Shown: positions 1 through 8,656, counted from the stretch's first letter. The stretch is 15,262 bases of DNA from an uncultured Gluconobacter sp. (GCA_937880175.1 CALFLO010000041.1:1-15262); one strand, 5' to 3'. A program made the numbers and translations. The notes: generated by a model from the letters alone, not told the origin.

Positions 1-38
1 GAGTATCGTCGGCAGCGTCAGATGTGTATAAGAGACAG
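1..38 (+). other. Nextera/Tn5 sequencing adapter (artefact)
   Basis: Positions 6-19 are the Illumina Nextera read-1 tail (TCGTCGGCAGCGTC). Positions 20-38 are the 19-bp hyperactive Tn5 mosaic end used in tagmentation kits (AGATGTGTATAAGAGACAG). The match across all 33 bases looks exact. The first five bases (gagta) are probably residual library or index sequence. This stretch is untrimmed adapter at a contig end and not part of the organism. It should be removed before any annotation, because the minus-strand gene that follows reads straight into it. Confidence 0.97.
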
Positions 39-901
39 GTATTATCGAGCCCACGGTAAGTATTTTTTTCTTTTATTATATATATTAATCTTTCACGATC
101 AAATAAATGCGTTTCAATCGTAGAACTATCAATATTAACTAATATCCTAGTAGTCTTTTCCGCTAATAAATTACGTATATCGTTCCCGATTGGACCGGAT
201 AGAGAGCGGACTGTTTCTTCATTTAAACGATTATCGACGACCGTAAGGTGAACAGGTGTATCGTCTGTCGTTCCAAAGGGATCAATTAATTTACCAAGAT
301 ACTGCCGCAACCTACTGATTTTTTCAAAATTCCAATCACTGCGCAGGTCGCCTATCCTAAGAACAGTGCCTGAATCCGGTGGCATTATTATAGGGGCGTC
401 ATCAGGAAAGCCGTGGGCTTGCCCCAGATCAACCCCGATCCGTTGGAAGAGTTGTTTATTGTCTAGTTCGAATTTTCGCCATTCAACAGTTAGGACTTGC
501 GTCGTTTCTTGCCGCGAAGTGCGTGTTGACATCGTCAACAGCCCTCCAAGGGTATCACATGAAAACCGCCCGATACCCTTGCTACCAGCAAATTGTCCAC
601 TGGGCCTTATCCGATCTCGGTAGTCACCCGAAACACGTTCAGTCTCACTTCCATCGGCTTTCGCCGAATAGGCAACAAACAACCAGCGATCTTTTATACC
701 AACCTCATTCATTCCCTTGCCATCATCGACGATCCAAATCTCATTATGAGTATTATCGAAGATAATATCGACACGGCTAGCACGGGCATCAAAGGAGTTT
801 TTGACCAGTTCGAAAACTGCGACAAACTCATTGGTGACGAGGTCTTGCCCAATGATGTCCTTGAGATGCGAACTGACGCGGAAGTGTTGAGGTATGGTCA
901 T
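39..901 (-). CDS. GHKL (HSP90/MutL/MORC-like) ATPase, N-terminal part, truncated by contig end
   Basis: This minus-strand frame is open from an ATG at 901-899 down to the adapter, giving 287 residues with no stop. It shows the Bergerat ATP-binding fold in order: N box ELVKNSFDA (residues 31-39, with N35 and D38), G1 box DDGKGM (59-64) and G2 box GSKGIGRFS (106-114). WLFVAYSAK (about 73-81) is typical of a bacterial MORC/HSP90-like group whose proteins begin IP..F.VS..LKDIIG. Such proteins bind and hydrolyse ATP and are often found in restriction or anti-phage islands, but no partner gene is visible here. No Shine-Dalgarno precedes the ATG. A GATAAT hexamer lies only 9 bases upstream (911-916), so a leaderless transcript is possible. 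An in-frame TTG at 910 is an alternative start. The distal half is markedly AT-rich compared with the GC-rich transfer genes, which suggests recent acquisition. Function beyond ATPase is unknown. Confidence 0.85.
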
Positions 902-963
902 TGATCGCAAATTATCGGAATAGTGGAAAATGTCTATTGATAACCCTGAAACGCAGCTCAGAC

Positions 964-1104
964 TTATGGATTGTCCCCAGAACGAGGACACCAAATAGAA
1001 AATTTTGCCCCAATGTACCCATCACGCACCCAGACGACGAGCAGTTCCAGCATGACCCTTACAGGCCTAAGGTCCTCGCTCGGACCGAGTTTCAGCTTCG
1101 TCAT
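964..1104 (-). pseudogene. 5' remnant of a DUF2274 gene downstream of trbI
   Basis: The ATG (1104-1102) overlaps the trbI stop in the usual ATGA arrangement. The first residues, MTKLKLGPSEDLRPVRV, match the conserved start of the DUF2274 family. Members are about 70-80 aa and normally sit directly after trbI in these elements. After roughly residue 20 (near position 1045) the reading departs from the family: expected P-A-x-x-x-R-D-L-like sequence is replaced by LVVWVRDGYIG. A TAA stop at 966-964 then ends a 46-residue peptide. The remainder of the domain is missing and the next gene downstream is the AT-rich GHKL ATPase. I read this as a gene broken by insertion or recombination. The encoded peptide is probably non-functional. 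The role of intact DUF2274 proteins is unknown. Confidence 0.7.
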
Positions 1105-2306
1105 GGGCGGCTTTCCTTCTCTTTCCAAGGCTTAAGAACCAGATCACGATTCATAACAAGCGTGAATGGCAGTCCCGGTCGATCGGTCAGGGTTGGCTGG
1201 ACGTTGAGGCTGTGATCGATCAGGCGGTTTCCGACCATGGAAAATCCGTTGCTGGCGCCGCTGCGGATGGCCTGCATCAGGTTGTTTTCATTCCAGGACG
1301 TCCCGGCTTCGGAGCCCACGCTCAGGAGCGTCGTGACGAGGGCCGCCTTGAACAGTTGCCCCCAGTGATTGTTGACCTCATCCGCCAGACCCAACTGACC
1401 GATGGCATCGCCGCCGGGCACCTTCTCCAGCACCAGACTCTCGCCATCGGGGAAGATCAGCCGGGTCCAGATGATCTGGGTGCGCTGCTGCCCGAAGGAG
1501 ACACTGCTGTTATAGGCCCCGAACAGGGTGCTGCCCTGCGGGATCAGAAGATACCGCCCGGTCGGGCTATCATAGACGTTCTGTGTCACATGGCCGACGA
1601 TCTGGCCAGGCAGGTCGGAACTGATCTTCGTGTTCAGCACGCCGGCAATCACCGTACCCGCTTGCAGAATATAGGGCGAGACGGGCGGCACAATGCGGTC
1701 CGGGCTGGTCGTCGCGCGATCAGGCTGCCCTTCCAGAAAGGCGAGGTTCCCAGCCTGTGGTCCGGCCGTGCTAGATGCCCGCCCCTGAGAGGCAGGAGCG
1801 CCCAACGCAGGCGTCGGCGCCTGTGTGCTGACACGGTCACGCTCCCCTATCTGCACGAACAATTTGCTGGCTATCGCGGCCTCCACCTCCTGCGCGGCCC
1901 GCCGGTTATCACCACCTGATGCGACTTTCCCCTGCCCCTGTGCCTTCAGGATAGTGTGTCCCAGATCGCCTGGCAGAGCAGGACCGAGCTTCGGCACGCC
2001 GTTGCCGACATAGTCTGAGGGCAGCCCCGCCAGCCCATCGGCGGACGGGCGCACATCCGTGTCCTGACTGGCGGCGGGCGGCGCTTTGTGACTGCTGTTC
2101 TCCAGCGCGTAGCCAAGAGCCAGACCAATGGCGAGCATCCCTACCCCACCCAGCGCCCAGACCACGGTGCGGTTAAGACGCACAACGCGCGGTCGTTCCG
2201 TCCGCAGGCGCAGATCGGGAGGAGAAGGCGGGGATGATGGTCCCGATCCGCTTCCGTTGCCGGACACGTCCCCACCCTCATCCTGACGATCCTGCGTGTC
2301 GGTCAC
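1101..2306 (-). CDS. trbI: TrbI, VirB10-type conjugative channel scaffold
   Basis: This 401-residue protein has the TrbI/VirB10 plan: a proline/serine/glycine-rich cytoplasmic N-terminus (1-40), one membrane segment (about 47-67, VVWALGGVGMLAIGLALGYA), a low-complexity periplasmic linker (70-205), and the C-terminal VirB10 beta-barrel domain (about 209-395). That domain carries the typical QAGTVIAGVLNTKISSDLPG and IPQGSTLFGAYNS segments. VirB10 proteins span inner membrane to outer-membrane core complex and transmit ATP-driven opening of the type IV secretion channel. Translation starts at GTG (2306-2304), which overlaps the trbG stop as GTGA. It is the last intact gene of the trb operon and overlaps the broken DUF2274 gene. 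The length is normal for the family. Confidence 0.96.
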   Translation of the reverse strand: MTDTQDRQDEGGDVSGNGSGSGPSSPPSPPDLRLRTERPRVVRLNRTVVWALGGVGMLAIGLALGYALENSSHKAPPAASQDTDVRPSADGLAGLPSDYVGNGVPKLGPALPGDLGHTILKAQGQGKVASGGDNRRAAQEVEAAIASKLFVQIGERDRVSTQAPTPALGAPASQGRASSTAGPQAGNLAFLEGQPDRATTSPDRIVPPVSPYILQAGTVIAGVLNTKISSDLPGQIVGHVTQNVYDSPTGRYLLIPQGSTLFGAYNSSVSFGQQRTQIIWTRLIFPDGESLVLEKVPGGDAIGQLGLADEVNNHWGQLFKAALVTTLLSVGSEAGTSWNENNLMQAIRSGASNGFSMVGNRLIDHSLNVQPTLTDRPGLPFTLVMNRDLVLKPWKEKESRP

Positions 2307-3304
2307 GACTTCCTGCCATCGGTGCGTACGATACGCACTCTTTGCTCGGAATGCTTGTCGCCCAGCCGCAGTTCGGCGGCAGCGAACAGCCGATCCACGA
2401 TCATCCAGTTCTGCCGCACCCGGTAGTTGACCAGTTCCGGCCCGCCATCCGCCCCCAGCACGAACAGAGGGGGCAGTTCCCCCTGCCCTATGCCGGCTGG
2501 AAAGGCGATATAGACCTTGTGACCATCATCGAACGCCTGGCCGGGCAGCCAGGGCGGCGTGCCGCCTTTTACCGGCTGGATCGCGTAACGGAAATTCAGC
2601 GCGTTCAGGTCCAGCCCTACATCCACTGGGGCAGCGTCATCGGCGGCGCTGTCCTGCCGATGCAGGGCGATCAGGTCATCCTCGGGGTAATCCCACGATA
2701 CCGATGCCATGTAGGTCGCGGGCGTAGAGCGCAGTTCCGCCAGATAGGTCCGCCGATCGGTATTGACGATCAGGTTGGTTGTGAGGTCCGGCCGCGTCGG
2801 CTTGACCAGAATATGAATCCGCTTTGTCGCCCCTGCCCCGCTCTCGGTATCGCCGATGATCCAGCGTACGGTATCTCCTGCCGCCACGGGTCCGGTGCCC
2901 ACCAGCTTCTCCCCCTGCTGGAGCATGATGTCAGTGATCTCGCCCGGCGAGGTATAGACCTGATAGAGGGCACCGGGAGAATAAGGATAAACCTGCACCG
3001 CATTGATGAACCCGGCCCGCGTGGGTTGAATTCGGGCCGCCAGATTGGCCTGCGTCACACGTGCTGTCGGGTCGGCGACTTCGGGAGCCGTATGGACCGC
3101 GCGTCGTGAGGGCAGCGGCTTGAGCTGGCCCGGCAGGGGAAGTAGCTGTGGCACCTCCACCACCTGCACAGGTTTCGGTGGATCGGGAATTCTCGTTGCG
3201 CGCGCGGCGTCATCATAGCGTATGACGGGCGGATAGTACTGCTGCGCGCATCCGGCCAGGGGCAGGGCAAGCAGAGAAAGAAAACGAAGAGCGCGACGGA
3301 TCAT
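2303..3304 (-). CDS. trbG: TrbG, VirB9-type outer-membrane core complex lipoprotein
   Basis: This 333-residue protein begins with a lipoprotein signal peptide (MIRRALRFLSLLALPLAGC). The LAGC lipobox puts the acylated cysteine at residue 19. A proline-rich linker (about 35-70) follows, then a VirB9/CagX domain (about 100-330) with family-like segments YTSPGEITDIMLQQGEK and the C-terminal NYRVRQNWMIVDRLF. VirB9/TrbG forms the outer ring of the secretion channel with VirB10/TrbI. Having the lipobox on TrbG itself matters because no separate TrbH/VirB7 lipoprotein is encoded in this operon. The ATG overlaps the trbF stop (3301-3304, ATGA), and its own stop overlaps the trbI GTG. Confidence 0.96.
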   Translation of the reverse strand: MIRRALRFLSLLALPLAGCAQQYYPPVIRYDDAARATRIPDPPKPVQVVEVPQLLPLPGQLKPLPSRRAVHTAPEVADPTARVTQANLAARIQPTRAGFINAVQVYPYSPGALYQVYTSPGEITDIMLQQGEKLVGTGPVAAGDTVRWIIGDTESGAGATKRIHILVKPTRPDLTTNLIVNTDRRTYLAELRSTPATYMASVSWDYPEDDLIALHRQDSAADDAAPVDVGLDLNALNFRYAIQPVKGGTPPWLPGQAFDDGHKVYIAFPAGIGQGELPPLFVLGADGGPELVNYRVRQNWMIVDRLFAAAELRLGDKHSEQRVRIVRTDGRKS

Positions 3305-3993
3305 TGTCCGAGTTCCTTCGACCAGTTGATGGCGGAGACGTAGATGCCCAGAGGGTTTTTCCTGAGATGATCGGCATCGCGTGGCGTGCGCAGAACGACC
3401 GAGACAATGGCGGTCCAGCGTTCGGTGGCGGTAAACGCCCCGTCGCGGTAATGCCGCTCGGTCCAGGCCACACGGAAGCTGCCGGGCGAGGCGCGGATCA
3501 CCGAGGCGATGTCCACCTCGATCTGCTCATGCCCGATGCGCGAGAACGGATCGTTGAGGCGGGCATAGTCGTTGAGCGCCTGCGCACCGGACGTGGTGGT
3601 GAAATCATAGGCATGCAGCCAGTTCTGCCGGACCACAACGGGGTCCGACGACAGGGCGCGTACGTCGTGGACGAACTGTGCCAGATACCAGGCGATCTGG
3701 GGATCGGCGGGCATATAGTCCGCTGTCGCGGGGGCCACGACCTGTGCCAGCCCCAGACGATCCACCTGCACGATCCACGGCGTGATGGTGCCGCGCGCGG
3801 ACTGCCAGACCAGCCCGGCCCCGAGGCCTGCGGACAGGAACAGGCTACCAAAGGCCATCAGCCGCCAGTTGCGGGCCTGCACGCGGGCGGAACCGATGCG
3901 TTCATCCCAGATCTGGGCGGCTTTCTGATACGGTGTCACGGGTTCGGGCGTGGTCCCGTAGCGTGTGGTCGAGCGACGGAACATCGTCCTCAT
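3301..3993 (-). CDS. trbF: TrbF, VirB8-type inner-membrane assembly factor
   Basis: The product has 230 residues: a short cytoplasmic N-terminus with the TPYQKAAQIWDERIG signature of TrbF, one membrane helix (about 44-64) and a periplasmic VirB8-like domain to the end. ITPWIVQVDRLG and the near-terminal NPLGIYVSAINWSKEL are characteristic. VirB8/TrbF bridges the inner-membrane and outer-membrane parts of the type IV secretion system. The ATG at 3993 overlaps the trbL stop (ATGA, 3990-3993) and the gene ends overlapping trbG. Length and domain order are those expected; nothing looks damaged. Confidence 0.96.
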   Translation of the reverse strand: MRTMFRRSTTRYGTTPEPVTPYQKAAQIWDERIGSARVQARNWRLMAFGSLFLSAGLGAGLVWQSARGTITPWIVQVDRLGLAQVVAPATADYMPADPQIAWYLAQFVHDVRALSSDPVVVRQNWLHAYDFTTTSGAQALNDYARLNDPFSRIGHEQIEVDIASVIRASPGSFRVAWTERHYRDGAFTATERWTAIVSVVLRTPRDADHLRKNPLGIYVSAINWSKELGQ

Positions 3994-5393
3994 TCCTTTT
4001 CCGACAGATCGATTGAGGAAGATCCGCCCCCGCCATCGGCGGAGCGGATGATATGCGCCGCCTCGGCGGCATGGGCTGCGGCCTGTCGGCGCTTCATCTT
4101 CTGAGCCCAGCGGGGCGGTTCGCCGGAACCGCCACCAGAAGGACCGCCGTTTCCACCGCCATCACCTCCTCCAGCCGGGCCACCGCCTCCAGAAGGTGCC
4201 GGTCCGTTATCCCCGGCTCCGCCTTCGCCTCCCTCCCCCATCCCGCGCGCGGCCCAGCGTCCGCCGGCGGCGTAGCTTTCCCTGAGGGAGGAGCCTGCAC
4301 GCGAGGCCGCCCCTTTGACGGCGTTCGCGACGTTCCCACTGACAGCCCGGCCCATGCCTCCGATCCCGGCGGCCATGCTGCCCGCACCACCTGATGCGCC
4401 TGCGGCTCCGGCCGAATAGGCGGACGTGGCTGCCCCGGCGAGCGCGGCCCCTCCCCGCGCGGCGGCAGCCGTGGCACCGAGGGCGGCGGCACCACCGGAA
4501 GCAACAGCCCCGACACCGGCCGCCGCCGCAGCACCCATGGCGCCAACCGCCATGCCGGTACCGACTGCCGCTCCCGCGCCAAGCTGGGGCGCACCGGAAA
4601 TCAGCCCGTTGGCGATGCTGCCGCCAAAAATGGACAGGCCGACAATTGCAAGAGAGGCCAGCACCACCGAGACGGACTGCCCGATCGTGGGAACGTCGCT
4701 GCCGTAGGAGGTTGAGAACTGGGCGAACAGAACCGACGCGATGGCGGAAATGACCGCCAGCACCATGATCTTCACACCCGACGAGACGACATTGCCCAGC
4801 ACCTTCTCCGCGAGGAAGGCGGTGCGGTTGAACAGGGCGAAGGGGATCAGCACAAAGCCTGCCAGCGTGGTCAGCTTGAACTCGATCAGCGCCACGAAAA
4901 GCTGCACGGCAAGAATGAAGAACGCTGCCAGTACGATCAGCCACGACAGACAGAGCACGAAGATCTGGATGAAATTCGTAAAGAAGGCGACAGGACCGAG
5001 GAGATTGTGGACAGAGTCCAGAAGCGGCTGCGCTGCCGTAAATCCAGTCGAAGCCAGTCGGCCGGGCCGCAGGAAGTCTCCGAGTGCCAGACTGCCGCCA
5101 CCGGCTTTCAGACCGAGGGCCGCGAAACTGTCGAAGACAACCTTCGACAAATAGTCGAAATCGTTAATGATCCAGGCAAAGAAGCCGATATAGAGTGTCT
5201 TTTTCACCAGACGCTGGATGATGTCCTCATCCGCCGCCCAGGCCCAGAACAGTCCGGCAAGGGCGACGTCCAGCACGGACAACGACCCTGCCAGCGAAAT
5301 GACGTTTCCCTTCAGCAGACCGAAGCCGCTGTCGATGGTGGTGGTGAAGGTATTCAGGAAGGTATCGATAACACCGACATCGTTCATGGCCAT
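3990..5393 (-). CDS. trbL: TrbL, VirB6-type polytopic inner-membrane channel protein
   Basis: This is a 467-residue protein. Residues 1-265 hold several hydrophobic helices typical of the TrbL/VirB6 family (for example 36-54, 64-82, 140-190 and 205-262). From about residue 268 it becomes an unusually long alanine/glycine-rich tail to about 435, ending with a short charged segment. VirB6 proteins are thought to guide DNA through the inner membrane. The tail is the variable part of the family and is disordered by composition. Start ATG at 5393 lies 5 bases after the trbJ stop; a second ATG two codons downstream is possible. No trbK (entry exclusion) gene lies between trbJ and trbL, where many Ti/RP4-type operons carry one. 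The stop overlaps trbF. Confidence 0.94.
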   Translation of the reverse strand: MAMNDVGVIDTFLNTFTTTIDSGFGLLKGNVISLAGSLSVLDVALAGLFWAWAADEDIIQRLVKKTLYIGFFAWIINDFDYLSKVVFDSFAALGLKAGGGSLALGDFLRPGRLASTGFTAAQPLLDSVHNLLGPVAFFTNFIQIFVLCLSWLIVLAAFFILAVQLFVALIEFKLTTLAGFVLIPFALFNRTAFLAEKVLGNVVSSGVKIMVLAVISAIASVLFAQFSTSYGSDVPTIGQSVSVVLASLAIVGLSIFGGSIANGLISGAPQLGAGAAVGTGMAVGAMGAAAAAGVGAVASGGAAALGATAAAARGGAALAGAATSAYSAGAAGASGGAGSMAAGIGGMGRAVSGNVANAVKGAASRAGSSLRESYAAGGRWAARGMGEGGEGGAGDNGPAPSGGGGPAGGGDGGGNGGPSGGGSGEPPRWAQKMKRRQAAAHAAEAAHIIRSADGGGGSSSIDLSEKE

Positions 5394-5398
5394 TGCCG

Positions 5399-6202
5399 TC
5401 AGTTCCCGCTGCCGCCGAACATGGACACCGTTCCCGGCACATAGGCGTCATGCTGCGAGAAATGCTGATATTGCGCCTCACTTTCCGCTTCCGTTGCCGC
5501 GTCGCGCGCCTGTTGCAGGGCTGTGGCGCGGCCATTGGCGGCAAGTTCGGCCTGAATGTCGGACAATTGGCGGGACTGTAGCGCCAGAAGCTGGTTTCCC
5601 GCCTGCGCCGCCTGCAACGCTCCGGTCGATGTCTGGCTGGCCGAAACCAGTTGCGTCATGGCTGAACTGTCGCTCGGGATGTTTCCTACTACCCGCGCCT
5701 GAAGCTTCAGGGCATCCTCAAAGCCGCCTACGGAATTCTGCCACCGCGTCTGCGTCTGGCTGAACAGGGCGCTGTCGGACATGCCGGACGAGATTGAGGT
5801 GTACGCCTGCTTGTATTGCTGCTCGACGGACTGGACGCTGTAAGCGATATTCTGCGCCTGCGCGAGGAGTGCCGTTGTCTGGGAAATCGTTGATTGCAGC
5901 GATGACAATGTCGAAAGCGGCAGGCTCGCCAGATTGCGACCCTGGTTGACCAGCATCTGCGCCTGATTGGTCAGCGAGGTGATCTGATTGTCGATCTGCT
6001 GGAGGGTCCGGGCCGCAATGAGAACATTCTGGACATGGTTTGCCCCGTCATAAACCGCCCACTGGGCGTGAGCCGGACGCAAGGAAGAAAACGCCCCGCC
6101 GAGCGCCAGCATTGCAGAGGTGAGAAAGATACCTTGGCGGAAATGTTTTTCTGTCGCACGACCGAAAAATTCGGCCGAAAGCCGCAAAGACTTTTCCGTC
6201 AT
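5399..6202 (-). CDS. trbJ: TrbJ, VirB5-type pilus-associated protein
   Basis: This 267-residue secreted protein has a long N-terminal signal region (hydrophobic 25-40, cleavage likely after AHA at residue 46, leaving QWAVYDGANH). The mature part is glutamine/alanine-rich and predicted helical, with QIDNQITSLTNQAQMLVNQGRNL and repeated Q-rich heptad-like stretches, as in VirB5/TrbJ. The family localises to the pilus tip or contributes to pilus assembly and recipient contact. The start ATG overlaps the trbE stop (ATGA, 6199-6202), supporting this start even though the signal peptide has an extended n-region of about 22 residues. The VYDGANHVQN motif just after cleavage is typical for TrbJ of alphaproteobacterial elements. 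Confidence 0.94.
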   Translation of the reverse strand: MTEKSLRLSAEFFGRATEKHFRQGIFLTSAMLALGGAFSSLRPAHAQWAVYDGANHVQNVLIAARTLQQIDNQITSLTNQAQMLVNQGRNLASLPLSTLSSLQSTISQTTALLAQAQNIAYSVQSVEQQYKQAYTSISSGMSDSALFSQTQTRWQNSVGGFEDALKLQARVVGNIPSDSSAMTQLVSASQTSTGALQAAQAGNQLLALQSRQLSDIQAELAANGRATALQQARDAATEAESEAQYQHFSQHDAYVPGTVSMFGGSGN

Positions 6203-8643
6203 GGCACGCCCTCCGATCGACGATCGTCACGCAGAAGATCGGCCGCCCATGGTACATCGCGCACGTCGAGCCAGGCCGGAAGAAATCCGGGACGGCCATG
6301 TTCCGCCAGCACTGCATCGATCTGCCGGTGATCGTCCTTGCCAGATGCCGCGCATAGGGCAATTGCTACCGGCCCGAGCCCCAGTTCGAACAGACGGTTT
6401 CCCCGCTGGGTCTGGCAGTAATACTCCCGCTTGGACGCCGCCCGGGCGATGATCGCGATCTGCCGGTCGTTCAGCCCGAAATTACGATAGAGCGCCATGA
6501 TCTGTGGTTCGATCGCCCGTTCATTGGGCAGGAAAATCCGCGTGGGGCAACTTTCCACCACCGCCGGCGCGATGCGGGAATTGGCGATGTCCGACAGGGA
6601 CTGCGTGGCGAAGATGACGCTGGCGTTCTTCTTACGCAGGGTTTTCAGCCACTCACGCAACTGGCCCGCAAAATCCCCGTCGTCCAGAACGAGCCAGCCT
6701 TCATCAATAACCAGCAGCGTCGGACGGCCATCCAGCCGCCCTTCGATACGATGGAAGAGATAGGACAGCACGGATGATGCAACGCCCGAGCCGATCAGGC
6801 CCTCGGTTTCGAACACCACGACGTCGGCATGGCCCAGCCGCTCGGCATCGGCATCGAGCAGTCGGCCATAGGGACCACCGAGGCAGTAGGGCGCCAACGC
6901 CTGCTTCAGGGCGTTGGACTGGAGGAGCGCTATCTGGCCGGACAGGGTCCGCTCACGGGCAGGCGACGATGCCAGCGAATTCAGGGCCGACCAGAGATGG
7001 GCTTTGACGTCCGGCGTCAGCGCCACACCCTCGCCAACAAGGATCTGCCCCAGCCATTCGGTGGCCCATTTCCGTTCGTCGGGATCATCAATCTGCGCCA
7101 ACGGCTGGAGGGAAACGGCGGCGGTTTCTGTGTCATCGTCCGTCAGTCCACCGCCGAGATCGTGCCAGTCGCCACCCATTGCCAACGTTGCCGCACGCAT
7201 CGACCCGCCAAAATCAAAGGCGAAAATCTGCGATCCCGCGTAGCGGCGAAACTGAAGCGCCATCAAAGCCAGTAGCACCGACTTACCCGCCCCTGTCGGG
7301 CCGGCGATCAGGGTGTGACCGACATCGCCGACATGCAGGGAAAACCGGAACGGTGTCGCACCCGCCGTTTTGCCGTAGAACAGTGGTGCTGCCCTGAAAT
7401 GCCTGTCCTGCTCCGGCCCGGCCCACACGACGGACAGCGGAATCATATGCGCCAGATTCAGTGTCGAGACCGGGGGCTGACGCACATTGGCGTAGACATG
7501 CCCCGGCAGAGATCCCAGCCACGCCTCCACCGCGTTCAGGCTTTCCGCCATGCAGGTGAAATCACGGCCCTGAATGATCTTTTCCACGAGGCGGAGCTTT
7601 TCGGCCGCGATGCTGGCGCTGCCATCCCAGACCGTGATGGTCGCGGTAAGATACGCCTGCCCCACGTCGTCAGCACCGAGCGATTGGAGCGCGAGATCGG
7701 CATCCGCCGCCTTGTTGGCGGCATCGTTGTCCACGAGGACCGACGCCTCGTTGGTCATCACCTCCCGGACAATGGCCGCAATGCTCTTGCGCTTGGCGAA
7801 CCACTGCCGACGGATTTTCGTCAGCACCTTCGTCGCATCCGTCTTGTCCAACAGGATGGCGCGCGTCGACCAGCGGTAGGGCATCGCCAACCGGTTCAGA
7901 TCGTCCAGAATTCCAGGAAAGGTCCGCGACGGGAAACCGGTAATGGTCAGGGTTTTCAGATACGCATTGCCGAGTTTCGGTTCCAGACCGCCCGAAAGCG
8001 GCTGATCCACCAGCAACGCATCCAGATGCATGGGGATTTCCGGCACCCGGACCCGCTGGGTACGGGTGGAAATGGTACTGTGCAGATAGGTCAGCGTCTC
8101 ACCGTCATTCAGCCAGGCCGCCTCCGGCATGAACCCGTCCAGCAACGCCAGAAGCCTGTCGCTGCGATCGATGAAGGAATTCAGGATGCCGTGTGGGTCC
8201 GGCCCGTCGCGCTCCCGGCCCTCATAGAGAAACCGTTCGGCACGGCCTGATGATTCCGCAGGCGGCAGCCAGACCAGGGTCAGGAAATACCGGCTCTCGA
8301 AATGCGCGCCCTCGTCCTCGAACTGCTCCCGGCGTTCCAGATCGACCATCTGGCTGGCCGCATCGGGAAAGTCACTATCAGGATAGAGCGTGGCTGGGAC
8401 GCGCTGCGCTTCCACGAATACCGCCCAGCCGGAACCAAGACGACGGAGCGCATTGTTCAGCCGCCCGGTGATACCCACCAGTTCGGCAGGGGTGGCCGAA
8501 TCAAGATCGGGACCACGGATACGGGCCGTGCGCTGGAAGGAACCGTCCTTGTTCAAGACGACGCCTTTCTCCACGAGCGCCGCCCAGGGCAGGAAATCCG
8601 ACAGGAGGGCAGCACGGTTGCGATATTCACCAAGGGACATCAT
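6199..8643 (-). CDS. trbE: TrbE, VirB4-type secretion ATPase
   Basis: The product is an 814-residue ATPase that powers pilus biogenesis and substrate transfer at the inner membrane. The start is set at ATG 8643-8641 because GGGAGGG lies just upstream, the protein then begins MMSLGEYRNRAALLSDFLPW as in known TrbE, and the length matches the family. A frame-open extension to 8754 would overlap trbD by about 100 bases. The N-terminal CagE/VirB4 domain covers about 1-400. Walker A is GPTGAGKS (about residues 448-455), Walker B is LLVIDEGW (D647 and E648), and FATQSLSD follows, as in VirB4 C-terminal RecA-like domains. The gap to the trbD stop is 13 bases and the stop overlaps the trbJ start. No sign of decay. 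Confidence 0.97.
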   Translation of the reverse strand: MMSLGEYRNRAALLSDFLPWAALVEKGVVLNKDGSFQRTARIRGPDLDSATPAELVGITGRLNNALRRLGSGWAVFVEAQRVPATLYPDSDFPDAASQMVDLERREQFEDEGAHFESRYFLTLVWLPPAESSGRAERFLYEGRERDGPDPHGILNSFIDRSDRLLALLDGFMPEAAWLNDGETLTYLHSTISTRTQRVRVPEIPMHLDALLVDQPLSGGLEPKLGNAYLKTLTITGFPSRTFPGILDDLNRLAMPYRWSTRAILLDKTDATKVLTKIRRQWFAKRKSIAAIVREVMTNEASVLVDNDAANKAADADLALQSLGADDVGQAYLTATITVWDGSASIAAEKLRLVEKIIQGRDFTCMAESLNAVEAWLGSLPGHVYANVRQPPVSTLNLAHMIPLSVVWAGPEQDRHFRAAPLFYGKTAGATPFRFSLHVGDVGHTLIAGPTGAGKSVLLALMALQFRRYAGSQIFAFDFGGSMRAATLAMGGDWHDLGGGLTDDDTETAAVSLQPLAQIDDPDERKWATEWLGQILVGEGVALTPDVKAHLWSALNSLASSPARERTLSGQIALLQSNALKQALAPYCLGGPYGRLLDADAERLGHADVVVFETEGLIGSGVASSVLSYLFHRIEGRLDGRPTLLVIDEGWLVLDDGDFAGQLREWLKTLRKKNASVIFATQSLSDIANSRIAPAVVESCPTRIFLPNERAIEPQIMALYRNFGLNDRQIAIIARAASKREYYCQTQRGNRLFELGLGPVAIALCAASGKDDHRQIDAVLAEHGRPGFLPAWLDVRDVPWAADLLRDDRRSEGVP

Positions 8644-8656
8644 GGCCCTGCCCTCC

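Noticed and set aside
20..38. Tn5 mosaic end as evidence of a natural transposon
   Set aside because: It is joined exactly to the synthetic Nextera tail and lies at the contig edge, so it is library adapter.
366..904. Plus-strand open frames in the left part (366-623, 523-765, 593-904)
   Set aside because: They overlap the GHKL ATPase gene on the other strand, which has intact motifs; their own translations show no recognisable domain.
2234..3109. Long plus-strand open frame (291 codons) opposite trbG/trbI
   Set aside because: It is antisense to well-conserved trb genes, its translation shows no domain, and open antisense frames are expected in GC-rich coding DNA. The same applies to plus-strand frames at 7315-8250, 8390-9349, 10773-11990 and 3304-4104.
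4094..4944. Arg/Gly/Pro-rich frames within trbL
   Set aside because: These are out-of-frame readings of the Ala/Gly-rich trbL tail; their low-complexity composition is a by-product of that repeatlike coding sequence.
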